A stretch of 47,358 nucleotides of DNA from JAGNHS01 sp964609695 (GCA_964609695.1 CAZSSP010000013.1:1-47358); one strand, 5' to 3'; shown: positions 15,986 through 25,217, counted from the first letter of the stretch. Program-made: numbers and translations. The notes: generated from the letters alone by a model not told the origin.

Positions 15986-17692
15986 TTACCTATCAATTTC
16001 GCCTAAAACGGGGTCAAGACTAGCAATGGTTGTGACCACGTCGGCGATGAGTTTTCCTTTAACGAGTTCGGGAATGATTTGTACGCTTCTATAAGATGGG
16101 CTGTGGATACGAGTGCGCACGGGTTTGTTGCCACCATCGCTTTTAATGAAAAATCCGAATTCTCCTTTGGGATTTTCAATGGCGGAATAAATCTGGCCCA
16201 CAGGAGCCTTGAATCCTTCGGAGATAATTTTAAAGTGCCAGATGAGGGCTTCCATTTGAGTATAAACTTGCTCTTTTGTTGGGATTACAACTTCAGGAAC
16301 ATCGGCATTTACCGGGCCGCTAGGAAGGTTGTTAATAGCTTGCTCGAGAATTTTGATACTCTCTCGCATTTCAAGTTGGCGTACGAGATAACGGTCGTAG
16401 GCATCTCCGTTTTCACCTAATGGTACTTTGAAATCGAAATCTGAATAAGCCAAATAAGGCATGTTTTTTCGAAGATCCCAATTGATGCCAGTGGCTCTTA
16501 AGTTCGGGCCACTAATGCCGTATTGAAGAGCAAGTTTTTGGCTTATGGCGCCTACACCGCTAGTTCGATCAATCCAAATACGATTGTTTGTGAGCAAATG
16601 CTCCATGTCGTCGAGAGTGGCGGGTAACTGCTTAAGAAAAGCTTGAAGTTCTGTAATGAATTCTTTGCTGGCGTCGCGAGCCACTCCACCAATGCGTGTG
16701 TAGCTTGTCGTGAATCGATGCCCAGCTAGTTTTTCAATGAGATCGTAGATTTTTTCACGTTCATCGAAGGTGTGGAAGAATACGGTTCCTGCACCAACGT
16801 CGAGGGCATAAGTTCCGAGGGCTAAAAGATGCGCACTAATTCGCGCCAATTCACAAGCGATCACCCTCACGTATTGAGCACGTTTAGGGAGTTCAATTCC
16901 AAAAAGTTTTTCAACGGCCATAGCGTAGCTCACATTGTTTGAAAGCGGCGCTAAGTAGTCGAGACGGTCTGTGTACGGAATGAATTGATGGAATCTTTTA
17001 TTTTCAGCAATTTTTTCGAAACCGCGGTGGAGAAATCCAATGTCGGGTATACATTGAACCACTGTTTCGCCGTCGATTTCTAGAATCATACGGAGCACCC
17101 CGTGAGTGGAGGGGTGTTGCGGGCCCATATTTAAAATTAAAGTGTCGTTATGCTTTTTTTGAATGGGAGTGCTGAGTTTTGGAAGACTGACTTTTACAGG
17201 TTCGTCAGCTCGACTAATGGGATTAAATCCATGACTGCGCTTAATCTTTTTTTGCACCGTAAATAAAGCTTGCATGAGAGCTTCGGGACGAGGTGGGCAA
17301 CCTGGAACATAAACATCGACAGGGAGAATGTGATCAAGACCTTGGACTACGGGATAACTATCGAACATTCCACCTGTGCAAAGACAGGTACCCATGGCGA
17401 TGACCCATTTGGGTTCCATCATTTGCTCGTAAACACGTCGAACGACGGGCGCCATTTTGTAAGTGAGAGTGCCGGCCACGATCATAAGATCGGCTTGGCG
17501 TGGAGAGAAGCGAAGCACTTCGCTTCCAAAGCGTGACATATCAAATTTAGGGCCTACAGTAGCCATCATTTCGATAGCACAACAAGAAATTCCCATAGGC
17601 ATGGGCCACAGGCTATTGGCGCGACCCCAGTTGATGAGATCTTCCAAACGAGTGGTGATTATGGATTCGCCTAGTTTTGACTCAAGACCCAT
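15986..17692 (-). CDS. nuoBD: Fused NADH-quinone oxidoreductase subunits B and D
   Basis: A single 568-residue frame holding two complex I subunits. Residues about 1-150 are NuoB: cysteines 37/38 (GISCCAIEMMA), 103 (MGTCLCTGG) and 132 (VPGCPPRPE) are the ligands of cluster N2. Residues about 183-568 are NuoD (49-kDa subunit): LNMGPQHPSTHG, the DIGFLHRGFEK block, and YRVQIIPE replaced by YRSVQIIPE near the end; together the two line the quinone site. They are joined by about 32 linker residues, far too few for NuoC, which normally sits between B and D or is fused to D. The start is 2 bases after the upstream coiled-coil gene stop, with GAGGAG as the ribosome site. A separate nuoC would have to lie elsewhere. 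Confidence 0.94.
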   Translation of the reverse strand: MGLESKLGESIITTRLEDLINWGRANSLWPMPMGISCCAIEMMATVGPKFDMSRFGSEVLRFSPRQADLMIVAGTLTYKMAPVVRRVYEQMMEPKWVIAMGTCLCTGGMFDSYPVVQGLDHILPVDVYVPGCPPRPEALMQALFTVQKKIKRSHGFNPISRADEPVKVSLPKLSTPIQKKHNDTLILNMGPQHPSTHGVLRMILEIDGETVVQCIPDIGFLHRGFEKIAENKRFHQFIPYTDRLDYLAPLSNNVSYAMAVEKLFGIELPKRAQYVRVIACELARISAHLLALGTYALDVGAGTVFFHTFDEREKIYDLIEKLAGHRFTTSYTRIGGVARDASKEFITELQAFLKQLPATLDDMEHLLTNNRIWIDRTSGVGAISQKLALQYGISGPNLRATGINWDLRKNMPYLAYSDFDFKVPLGENGDAYDRYLVRQLEMRESIKILEQAINNLPSGPVNADVPEVVIPTKEQVYTQMEALIWHFKIISEGFKAPVGQIYSAIENPKGEFGFFIKSDGGNKPVRTRIHSPSYRSVQIIPELVKGKLIADVVTTIASLDPVLGEIDR

Positions 17693-17694
17693 TT

Positions 17695-18063
17695 TTACAA
17701 AGTCTCCTCAAGATGTTCGTCTGCATCGTCTTCTTCGCTCAAAGCGGCAGGTTTTTTCTTCATATCTGACTTGGATTGAAACTGTCGAATGAGGTGTTCT
17801 TCTCTTTGAAGAAGTTTATCGATATTTTCAATTTTTATGATGAGGCGATCGATTTGCAAATCGGAAATTTTGCCTTCTTTGGTGTGTTGAACGGCGATTT
17901 CACCGATTTTTTGTAAAAATTGGAGACGCTGCTGCTGAAGTCTGGTTGCGTCATAAAGAGTTTGTGCGATTTTGCCAGTTCTTGAGAGTTCTTCGGCTGG
18001 ACGAGCAAAAAATCGTCGAAAAGCATTGCTGATACTGCGGGTAAAACTCTTTGAGGTGCTCAT
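17695..18063 (-). CDS. Coiled-coil protein of unknown function, first gene of the nuo operon
   Basis: A 122-residue soluble protein. Residues about 35-105 are almost wholly helical, with heptad-like spacing (RLQQQRLQFLQKIGEIAV, IDRLIIKIENIDKLLQREEH), suggesting a coiled coil. The N-terminus is basic (FRRFFARP) and the C-terminus very acidic (EEDDADEHLEETL). There is no signal peptide, no cysteine and no NuoC similarity. It sits exactly where a nuo gene would be expected and is coupled to nuoBD (2 bases between stop and ATG), so a role in assembly or regulation of complex I is possible but unproven. Confidence 0.75.
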   Translation of the reverse strand: MSTSKSFTRSISNAFRRFFARPAEELSRTGKIAQTLYDATRLQQQRLQFLQKIGEIAVQHTKEGKISDLQIDRLIIKIENIDKLLQREEHLIRQFQSKSDMKKKPAALSEEDDADEHLEETL

Positions 18064-18159
18064 AGGATAGGATAGTTATACCCAGACTTGAAGCATAACT
18101 CCAGACCAAGCTAAAAATGCTCAAAGACTTTAACTAGTGTTTAGATTTCATTGTAGCTC

Positions 18160-18190
18160 TTGATAAAATTGAGGCTTCCACTTAGATAAT
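18160..18190 (+). promoter_or_regulatory. Probable promoter of tRNA-Leu
   Basis: TTGATA (18160-18165) and GATAAT (18185-18190) resemble -35 and -10 boxes with a 19-base spacer. Transcription would start just before the tRNA 5' end at 18203. Confidence 0.45.
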
Positions 18191-18202
18191 ACTTTCCAAT
18201 AC

Positions 18203-18286
18203 GGCTCTTTGGCGGAACTGGTAGACGCAGTGGACTCAAAATCCACCGCCTTCACGGGCGTCCGAGTTCGACTCTCGGAGGAGCCA
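18203..18286 (+). tRNA. tRNA-Leu (anticodon CAA)
   Basis: An 84-nt class II tRNA. The acceptor arm GGCTCTT pairs with AGGAGCC, leaving discriminator A at 18286. The D arm has GGCGGAACTGGTAGACGC. The anticodon stem GTGGA/TCCAC holds loop CTCAAAA with anticodon CAA. A variable arm (GCCTTCACGGGCG region) follows, then the T arm CCGAG-TTCGACT-CTCGG. The long variable arm and the discriminator A fit leucine. The terminal CCA is not encoded. A perfect palindrome begins one base after the tRNA end. Confidence 0.95.
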
Positions 18287-18287
18287 T

Positions 18288-18333
18288 TTTTCTGTATCAA
18301 AACACAAATTAATTTGTGTTTTGATACAGAAAA
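18288..18333. repeat. Perfect 46-bp palindrome next to tRNA-Leu
   Basis: Two 23-base arms are exact reverse complements with no loop, centred between 18310 and 18311. The left arm starts TTTTCTGTATC and the right arm ends GATACAGAAAA. It lies between the tRNA end and the stop of the convergent 18378-21311 gene. A stem this long could stop transcription from both sides, but there is no free T-run beyond the stem, so it is not a standard intrinsic terminator. Confidence 0.9.
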
Positions 18334-18377
18334 GGGTGAGCACCGAGCGAGCGTTTGTCGCCGAAGAAGAACGCCCC

Positions 18378-21311
18378 CTACTGAGGTAGAACTAATACGA
18401 CCCAATCTTTATCTGGGTCGTGTGGTGGATTGCCTAAGTCTTTTCGTGCCCCTCTAGTTTTAATTTCACGAACACTACCATTTTCAAAATTGAGTCCGCT
18501 TCTTGGGTTAAACCAAAGCACTCTATATTTTCCCTCATCGAGTTCTAAGCTAAGCTTCTGCGTTTTAGATGATTTATAAATCACATGTTCATTGTTGGGA
18601 GTAGAAGCAATTCGAAGTGGCGGATCGATTTTTTCGTTCATTGAAATTCGTAAATCCCAAAATGGAATTTTAAATTTCACAAAAAAATCGTTGGCAATTT
18701 TAGCTTGTTTCCAAAGTTTTTCACGAGTTCGGAAATCCTCGAGAGAGAGAGAGCCATCTCTACCGTTAGTAATTAATTCAAAACCAGCTCCTCCAGCAAC
18801 GAGGGTTGGCCAAATGAATTCTTCTCGTTCGACTTTATGCTCGGGGTCTATAATGTCGGAAAATCCTGTACGCACAGCCGTTCCAGGCTCATCGAGTGTG
18901 ACCACCCAAGGGTGTTGATTTTTGTTAGACCAATAAATCCACTTGTAGATGCTATCGGCACTTGAAACTTTTATTTGTTGGTTGCGATAACCAACTTCGA
19001 ATTCCTCAACATTATTTTGTAATGAGGCTCCGTCTATGTTTTTGTCTCCGAGAATTCCAGAGTAAATTTTATTCTTTTGTTTCGGTCCCGTGTGCACAAC
19101 TATAGGGTGTTTGTAGGGGTCTAAACTTTTAATATAAGCCGCGAATTCTTTGAGACGCTCTGTTTTATGATTAGTTTCTTCGCCTAAATTCCAAAATAGT
19201 GCTGGGTGATGCGCAAATCTTGAGATGAGTTCGCGATAGTATAGCTTTCTTTCAAGTACTAATTTTCCAGAATCGAGTACTTGGTCGACTTCGCTTTCCT
19301 CTAGAACAAAATGTTGGGCGACGCCCATTTTGTCCATATGATTAAAAACTAAGTTCCACTGTGAGAGTTTGCTCACGTCGAATCGAGTTTTTTCATCGGG
19401 GTTGATCCAAGGGAAAACGTCGTTGCCGTCTCCTCCGTCAGAATTATAAGTGAGGAAGTATTGAGTGTTTATTCCTTGAGAAGAAAGATAATTAACAGCG
19501 CCTATAATTCCTTTTCCCTTGCCATCGTCCCAGGTGGGGTCGTTGTCTTTCCAATCTTGAATATGGGCAGAGTAGAGGTGCGTTTTATCTCCCGAGCTTT
19601 TTAAATTTGGAACATGATAGGTGTTGTCGAATTCTTTATAGGCTAAAAAATTTTCAGGATCGCTAGTGCCCGCTTTTAAAAAATATCTACCGTTTGAAAA
19701 TCTAAAAGCATTTTTCCCAACGTATTTTAGAAATCCAAAATTACTAAAATCTAAGCTTCCATCGCCACTATTTGGAGTGACTAATAATTCTCCTTTGTAG
19801 CCATGAAAAGCTAGTGTTTGTCCCTTGTCTTCAGCAAAAGCTTGCTCGGATTCGTGGGTGAGGGCGATGTTGTTTCCATAGCGAAAACTGACTGTATAAG
19901 AACAGTTTCCGTCATTTTCTGGTCGAAAATAAGCACGCCAAATTCGCCCGCTACTCGCATGTGAGTTTTCACTATTTCCATCGGCGGCGAAAAATCCAGG
20001 TATGAGTAAATTTTGACCACCGCAATTCATGTAAACGTCCATTCGGTAATTGCTAAAAGGGTTGTCTTCAGATTTTTCATCTAAATTGGGTCCCTGACAA
20101 TCCAATTGCCATGCTTGCCATTTTTTAACAACTTTCGAAGCTCTGCAAAGTTTCTGTCTTTCCTCACTATAAACCTTAGGAAAAACTTTTTTAGTTTTGC
20201 TTGGTGTCGTTAGCGGCATTGAGTGATTGAGTTTTTCAAAAAATCTATTGAGAGTTTTAGTGGCAGGTGCCTCTGATACTTGATTGATTCTGGCAATAAC
20301 CATTTTCCACTCAGGAATTACGATACATAAATTATTATTGCTCCCCATAGCAGCAAAAGTTTTGGCAGGAGCCTGGTCCCAGAGAGCTTTTTCAGTTCCA
20401 TTAACCCACCATAAATAACCATAGTGGCCCGGTCCGCTGTCCCAATCTCCTTTTTCACTTTGCAGATGAGGAGATATTTGATTTTTTGTAGCCGCCTCAA
20501 TCCAAGTTTTAGAGAGAATTTGTTGTCCCTTCCAAATTCCCTTATTTAGATAAAGGTATCCAAGTCGAGCCAAATCCAAGGCACTAATTTCGAGTCCACG
20601 ATTATTTCCGGAGCCAGAAGAGACTGGAAATTTAAAACCGTAATTATCTTCTGGGGTCCATGCAGGCTCCCAGTTAAAATTTTGCATTTGAAGGGGGCGT
20701 GCTATGCGTTCAATAAAAATTTCTGCAAAGTTTTTTTGCGCAGCTGCAGACAGTGCGAATCCTAGAATGTTCACTGAGTCGTCGGAATAAGACCATTGTT
20801 CAGCGGGAGAAAACTTTTTTTCAGTGGCTAACCAAGGAGTTCTTGATCCATCGCCACCTTCATCTCCTCTATAGCGGCTACCTTCAGCAAGGTATCCGGA
20901 TTGCATGGTGAGTAAGTGTTCTAGAGTAACTTCAGGATAATTTTTAGTCATCCAAGGCAGGAGTTCAGAAGCTTTTTGGTCGATATTAATTTTTTTATCG
21001 TCGAAGAGAATGCCTGCCACAGTGGAAGTGAAAGTTTTTGTGGCCGACCAAATTCGGTGTGATTGTGCTGCTTGAGATCCTTGGTAAATCAGGCGCCCAT
21101 CGACAACAATAACGGCTTCATCCATGGGAAAAGATTTCGATAATTCTGAAAGTGCATCTTTAAAAAGAATGGAGCTTATTCCAAATTTTTCAGGAGTTTC
21201 GGTTATCCAAGTTTTATCTGGATAAACAACACTGTTTTCATTGGAGAAGCTCTTAGATGAATTCACTAGAAAAATAAAAAATAAGCTTATTTGATATTTT
21301 TTCAAATTCAT
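18378..21311 (-). CDS. Secreted fusion: class C-type serine hydrolase plus DUF5060/glycosidase-like region
   Basis: A 977-residue exported protein with a signal peptide (about 1-23). Residues about 30-375 are a beta-lactamase/D-Ala-D-Ala peptidase-like domain: SATK at 89-92 gives the SxxK nucleophile and lysine, and YSD at 175-177 stands where YxN is usual. About 385-520 resembles DUF5060 (aromatic-rich, W-x-A-x-F-R-P-style blocks; FRFSNGRYFLKAGTS at its end). About 520-900 is glycosidase-like, with NYLSSQGINTQYFLTYNSDG and a TIM-barrel-type acid site ALFWNLGEETN near 705. The last 75 residues look like the C-terminal domain that often follows such glycosidases (YRVLWFNPRSG). Possible substrates are wall or capsular glycans with ester or peptide links. 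The combination in one chain is unusual. It stands alone, ending near the palindrome. Confidence 0.78.
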   Translation of the reverse strand: MNLKKYQISLFFIFLVNSSKSFSNENSVVYPDKTWITETPEKFGISSILFKDALSELSKSFPMDEAVIVVDGRLIYQGSQAAQSHRIWSATKTFTSTVAGILFDDKKINIDQKASELLPWMTKNYPEVTLEHLLTMQSGYLAEGSRYRGDEGGDGSRTPWLATEKKFSPAEQWSYSDDSVNILGFALSAAAQKNFAEIFIERIARPLQMQNFNWEPAWTPEDNYGFKFPVSSGSGNNRGLEISALDLARLGYLYLNKGIWKGQQILSKTWIEAATKNQISPHLQSEKGDWDSGPGHYGYLWWVNGTEKALWDQAPAKTFAAMGSNNNLCIVIPEWKMVIARINQVSEAPATKTLNRFFEKLNHSMPLTTPSKTKKVFPKVYSEERQKLCRASKVVKKWQAWQLDCQGPNLDEKSEDNPFSNYRMDVYMNCGGQNLLIPGFFAADGNSENSHASSGRIWRAYFRPENDGNCSYTVSFRYGNNIALTHESEQAFAEDKGQTLAFHGYKGELLVTPNSGDGSLDFSNFGFLKYVGKNAFRFSNGRYFLKAGTSDPENFLAYKEFDNTYHVPNLKSSGDKTHLYSAHIQDWKDNDPTWDDGKGKGIIGAVNYLSSQGINTQYFLTYNSDGGDGNDVFPWINPDEKTRFDVSKLSQWNLVFNHMDKMGVAQHFVLEESEVDQVLDSGKLVLERKLYYRELISRFAHHPALFWNLGEETNHKTERLKEFAAYIKSLDPYKHPIVVHTGPKQKNKIYSGILGDKNIDGASLQNNVEEFEVGYRNQQIKVSSADSIYKWIYWSNKNQHPWVVTLDEPGTAVRTGFSDIIDPEHKVEREEFIWPTLVAGGAGFELITNGRDGSLSLEDFRTREKLWKQAKIANDFFVKFKIPFWDLRISMNEKIDPPLRIASTPNNEHVIYKSSKTQKLSLELDEGKYRVLWFNPRSGLNFENGSVREIKTRGARKDLGNPPHDPDKDWVVLVLPQ

Positions 21312-21396
21312 TTCCGAGGTTTATAGCACTCCGTGGCAATTTTGTTTTAAATTTTTTCAAGACTAAAGTGAAAATTTGCAGGATTTTTACGTAAGT

Positions 21397-22431
21397 TTAT
21401 GATTTTACGTAACTATTAAGCCATAAGGTTTTGTCTATATTGGGCTGATTGGCCATAAGCATGACTAATCTGTCCACTCCAACTGCAATACCTCCAGAGG
21501 GCGGCATTCCTTCTTCCAGTGCGCTCAGGAATTCTTCGTCAATGGGATTTTTGGGAAAGGATTTACCGTAAATTTGCTCACGCAAATTCATGTCCTCTTC
21601 AAAACGTTTTCTTTGCTCAATGGGGTCGCAGAGTTCTTCGAAAGCATTTCCGAGTTCAAGCCCGCCGGCATAGGGCTCAAAGCGTTTTGCCCAAAAGCTT
21701 CCATCAGAGTTTTGCTCAAGCACGCTTAAGGCCGCTTGCGAGGGGGGATAATGGTAAACAATAACTCCGCGATCATGGGGCAATTTGTTTTCAATAAAAT
21801 TGAGCCAAATCTTAAAGTAAAGGTCGTCCCATGTGTCAGAGGTATCAACACTGAGGCCTAGTTTTTTGGCTTCTTCAGCCATGGAATCTAGGGTGCTGGC
21901 TTTTTTAATGTCGATTTGGGCGAATTCTAAAAAAAGATCGTAAACTTTTAATCGAGTCCATGGGGCTTTGAGCTCAATGGAATTTCCACAATATCTAATT
22001 TGGCTTGAGCCAGTAATTTTAATGGCTAGAAATTCCATGAGTTCCTCGAAATCCTTCATGATGTCCTCATAGGAGGCATGGGCGCGATACCATTCTAGCA
22101 GTGTGAATTCAGGATGATGTTGAGGAGATTTTGGCTCGACTCTGTAGGCGGGGCAAATCTGAAAAATTTTTTCTAAACCACCTACCAAAAGCTTTTTCAT
22201 GGAAAATTCTGGTGACGTGGCTAAATACTCACCCGTGCTCAGTTGATAGGGGCGAATATGGGTTTCCATTCCCGGAGACACTACGATTGTCGGCGTGCGC
22301 ACATGTATAAATTCACGCATTTCAAAAAACTCATGTATTGCCTTTTCAACCAAGCGACGAATTTTAGTGGCATGTTGGCGTTCGGGGTCTTGAATGTATG
22401 CTTTCCAGTTTAGAATTTTGTCTTGGGTCAT
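21397..22431 (-). CDS. epmA: EF-P lysine (beta-lysyl)transferase EpmA (GenX/PoxA)
   Basis: A class II lysyl-tRNA-synthetase paralogue that modifies a lysine of elongation factor P rather than charging tRNA. Class II motifs are present: VRTPTIVVSPGMETH (about 44-58), the YRVEPKSPQHHPEFTLLEWY motif 2 region (about 96-115) and GGIAVGVDRLVML (motif 3, about 317-329). Its 344 residues match EpmA and show no N-terminal anticodon-binding domain. Neither EpmB nor EF-P is in the window. It is flanked by same-strand genes with 74-86 base gaps and may have its own promoter. Confidence 0.92.
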   Translation of the reverse strand: MTQDKILNWKAYIQDPERQHATKIRRLVEKAIHEFFEMREFIHVRTPTIVVSPGMETHIRPYQLSTGEYLATSPEFSMKKLLVGGLEKIFQICPAYRVEPKSPQHHPEFTLLEWYRAHASYEDIMKDFEELMEFLAIKITGSSQIRYCGNSIELKAPWTRLKVYDLFLEFAQIDIKKASTLDSMAEEAKKLGLSVDTSDTWDDLYFKIWLNFIENKLPHDRGVIVYHYPPSQAALSVLEQNSDGSFWAKRFEPYAGGLELGNAFEELCDPIEQRKRFEEDMNLREQIYGKSFPKNPIDEEFLSALEEGMPPSGGIAVGVDRLVMLMANQPNIDKTLWLNSYVKS

Positions 22432-22505
22432 TTGATATTCTTGCTAGATGTTTAAGTGATGAGTTTCAAGATAAACTCATATAAGTGGTATTCAAATTAT
22501 AGCTT

Positions 22506-25019
22506 TTAATTTTCTATAAAATCATCTCCGTCAGGGTATCCTGTGCCTGGTGAAAAACCTGATTTGCTTAATCCTGAAGTAGACTTAGAACTGCTATAGA
22601 CGCCATAAACAGAACCTCCATAGCTGAGATTTACTGCGCTTCCACCATAATGATTATTGAATGAACCTGTGTTTACATTAACTGTTCCTGAACTTGTATA
22701 TATTCCGTAAGCACTGCCCCCATATTGATCAGAGCCATCATTTCCACCAGCAGCTGAAGTGGCAGTAAGTGTGTTGGTAGTAATATTGTTCACTGTGTAA
22801 GTTCCAGAAGTGGAAGCAAATATGCCGTAGGAACTGTTTCCCGGAACACCGTAATGATTTGAATCATTGATCAGGTTGTCAAATCCACCCTGACTGGATC
22901 CAGCGTAAATACTGTTTAGTGAAATTGTAGTAAAAATAGATCCAGAAATATTTTGTGCGTAAATTCCAAAGGCATCGGCTCCATTGGACGCAGATGTGTT
23001 TCCATAGCTTGTATTAAAGCTGCCATTGCTTCCTGCCGATCCAGCAAAAATATTAGTCATAGATAAATTTGAAACTGTTGTTGTTGTTGAGGTTTCTAAA
23101 AAAAATCCAAATGCATTGGCACCGATTCCAGGTCCAAGATTGTAATTCGACCATAAGCATGGTGTTGAAACAGAGCCTGGGGAATTTGTACCGTTGGATG
23201 CATTAATATTAGTAATTGTGAGAGTGGAGTAGGTGTTGTTTGCAGCGGATGTACTGTAAATTCCATAAGCTTCGCGACCAGCTATATAAGAGTAATAACC
23301 ATCAACTGGAGAGCCTGCTGTTATGCCATTAATTGTTGTTGTGTTGAGTGTATTGTAAGTTGAGTTTGATATGTAAAATCCGTAAGCACTGCTTGGATTG
23401 CCAGCAGCGTTTATGTCATCAACACATAAGGAACTTCCAGAATAGGAAGTGAAAACTTCACTACCTCCTGAATTTCCATTTATAGAAGATATGCTCATGG
23501 TGTTGAAAACATTTTTATCAGAGTTTTCGAGATACACTCCTCTAGACTTTCCTGCGTCTCCACCCGGAGATGATCCCATTTCGTAGTAAAGAGTATCTGG
23601 ATCAATATAACAAGAATATAATCCCCCAGAGGCAGAGCTTCCTCCAGAACCGCCGCTTATGTTGCTAACAGTTATATTATTAAAATAATTTTTGCTCGAT
23701 GAGCGCAACCAGATGCCGGCACTATCATAACCACTACCGGCTGGTGTACCAGCTATAGGATTGCAGTCGTTATCAATGGTGTCAATTACAGCGGCGGTCC
23801 CTGAACTGGCGCTAATAGATTGCACTGTAACTTGTCGTAAATTTGAAAATTTAACTGTGTATAGAAAAATTCCAGTTTCCTTATTTCCTGATCCAACAAA
23901 TTTACCTTCTATCCAAAGGTGTTTCACGTTGCTGGCTGCAATAATGGCGCTGACTGCTGAACCTGAAGTGCTGGGGACGGCTGTAGTTGGGGAAAAGGTT
24001 CCTCTTTGATTGTTTGAGAGAGTTGCAGTGCTTGGCATGGCAATCGAAACTTTATCAGCACTTATATAAAAACCAACAGAATTTGCATTTGATGCTAAAA
24101 CGTAAATAGTGCCAGATGAATTTAATTCAACTGGCGTGGTCGTACCAGCATTTGTAGGAAGTGCTGTTACTGTATTTGTCCACCAAGTGTTACTGGTCGT
24201 GCTAGTTTGCGGGGTTAGGCCTCCGGATAGCGTAACATAATTGTCGGCCCATGCGGTAGTACCGTTTATCAAGTCAGAGAGTCGCTTATTGCTTTTTAGG
24301 GTAGAAACAAATCTCGCAAAGCCACTAATACCATCAATTTCACAGGTCCAATCAAAGGCACCTAAATTACCAGACATAGAAAGTCCGCTACAGGATTTGT
24401 AGCTAGTCCAAACCATTCTTTTATCTCCTCCGTGAATACAATCACTGATGTTGCTTTCAGTGCCAGCACAGGGAGCTGAGTCATCTGATTTGGTCCAATC
24501 ATTCCAATTGCTTCCGTTAGTGTATCTGGGAACAACGCTAAGAGTTCTCAATAAATGATAAGTGCCGGCTACTGCGCTGCAAATTGAATCCGCTCCTCGA
24601 GTTAATTTTACAAAATAATTATGATCACCATAATTAGTTGTAAGGGAATCGCCTAATATCACGTTGTTTATATTGGAACCTAAAGTAGCGCTATCTACAC
24701 TTAAACCATCGCATGAATTCGTACCGTCGCGATAAAGTGTGATCGTATCATCAGTTAAAAAATCAGACGCATCATTTGTACTAATGGTAAAACTTGGGGT
24801 TGAACTGCTCCCGTAGGCGACTGAAGGGGTTTCATTTGCAAGAAGTATTCCTGTGGGCATTTCAATACTGGTTACACTGGTGTTATTGCTTTGTGGAGCT
24901 GAGCTGCCGCCAAGTCGACCTTTCTTTTTGGGAGTGCATTGAGTATTTAATAAAAAAATTAAACCTAGAATAATTAGATTATAAATATGATTTGAAAAAA
25001 TCATTTTTCTAATAAACAT
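22506..25019 (-). CDS. Large surface protein with beta-helix repeats, possible lipoprotein
   Basis: About 837 residues. The N-terminus has a hydrophobic signal ending LLNTQC (Cys28 from ATG 25019). A cysteine after such a signal suggests a lipoprotein, although Gln before it is atypical. Residues about 30-150 look like an Ig-like or adhesion module (FTISTNDASDFLTDDTITLY). From about 380 to the end, degenerate units of about 40-60 residues recur with cores like AYGIY, AFGFF, SYGIFAS and S-T-INSI-AG, rich in Ser, Gly, Asn and Thr, as in right-handed beta-helices. Internal similarity suggests repeat duplication. It is probably a cell-surface protein, possibly adhesive. A longer start at 25061 is possible. 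It is divergent from the rsmB-like gene. Confidence 0.7.
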   Translation of the reverse strand: MFIRKMIFSNHIYNLIILGLIFLLNTQCTPKKKGRLGGSSAPQSNNTSVTSIEMPTGILLANETPSVAYGSSSTPSFTISTNDASDFLTDDTITLYRDGTNSCDGLSVDSATLGSNINNVILGDSLTTNYGDHNYFVKLTRGADSICSAVAGTYHLLRTLSVVPRYTNGSNWNDWTKSDDSAPCAGTESNISDCIHGGDKRMVWTSYKSCSGLSMSGNLGAFDWTCEIDGISGFARFVSTLKSNKRLSDLINGTTAWADNYVTLSGGLTPQTSTTSNTWWTNTVTALPTNAGTTTPVELNSSGTIYVLASNANSVGFYISADKVSIAMPSTATLSNNQRGTFSPTTAVPSTSGSAVSAIIAASNVKHLWIEGKFVGSGNKETGIFLYTVKFSNLRQVTVQSISASSGTAAVIDTIDNDCNPIAGTPAGSGYDSAGIWLRSSSKNYFNNITVSNISGGSGGSSASGGLYSCYIDPDTLYYEMGSSPGGDAGKSRGVYLENSDKNVFNTMSISSINGNSGGSEVFTSYSGSSLCVDDINAAGNPSSAYGFYISNSTYNTLNTTTINGITAGSPVDGYYSYIAGREAYGIYSTSAANNTYSTLTITNINASNGTNSPGSVSTPCLWSNYNLGPGIGANAFGFFLETSTTTTVSNLSMTNIFAGSAGSNGSFNTSYGNTSASNGADAFGIYAQNISGSIFTTISLNSIYAGSSQGGFDNLINDSNHYGVPGNSSYGIFASTSGTYTVNNITTNTLTATSAAGGNDGSDQYGGSAYGIYTSSGTVNVNTGSFNNHYGGSAVNLSYGGSVYGVYSSSKSTSGLSKSGFSPGTGYPDGDDFIEN

Positions 25020-25217
25020 AATAAGAAAAGTGCTAAGCACCTGCTTCCATAATTTTGTCATCTTTAATCAAGTGAATAAATAGTGAGAACTCGGGTTTGA
25101 GACTCAAGTATTTATCCTTATAATTATCGTCCAATTTGACTTTGAAATGTATTAATTTAGAGTGAAATTATCATTAAAATATAAATAACGACTGCGATTG
25201 TGTTATAAACATCTAGC

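Noticed and set aside
18288..18333. Standard intrinsic terminator of tRNA-Leu
   Set aside because: The stem is perfect but the T-run lies inside the stem, not after it, in both directions.
18334..18350. GGGTGAGC..CGAG string shared with the centre of the 36-kb element
   Set aside because: Only about a dozen bases match and the flanks differ; too short to call a third copy.
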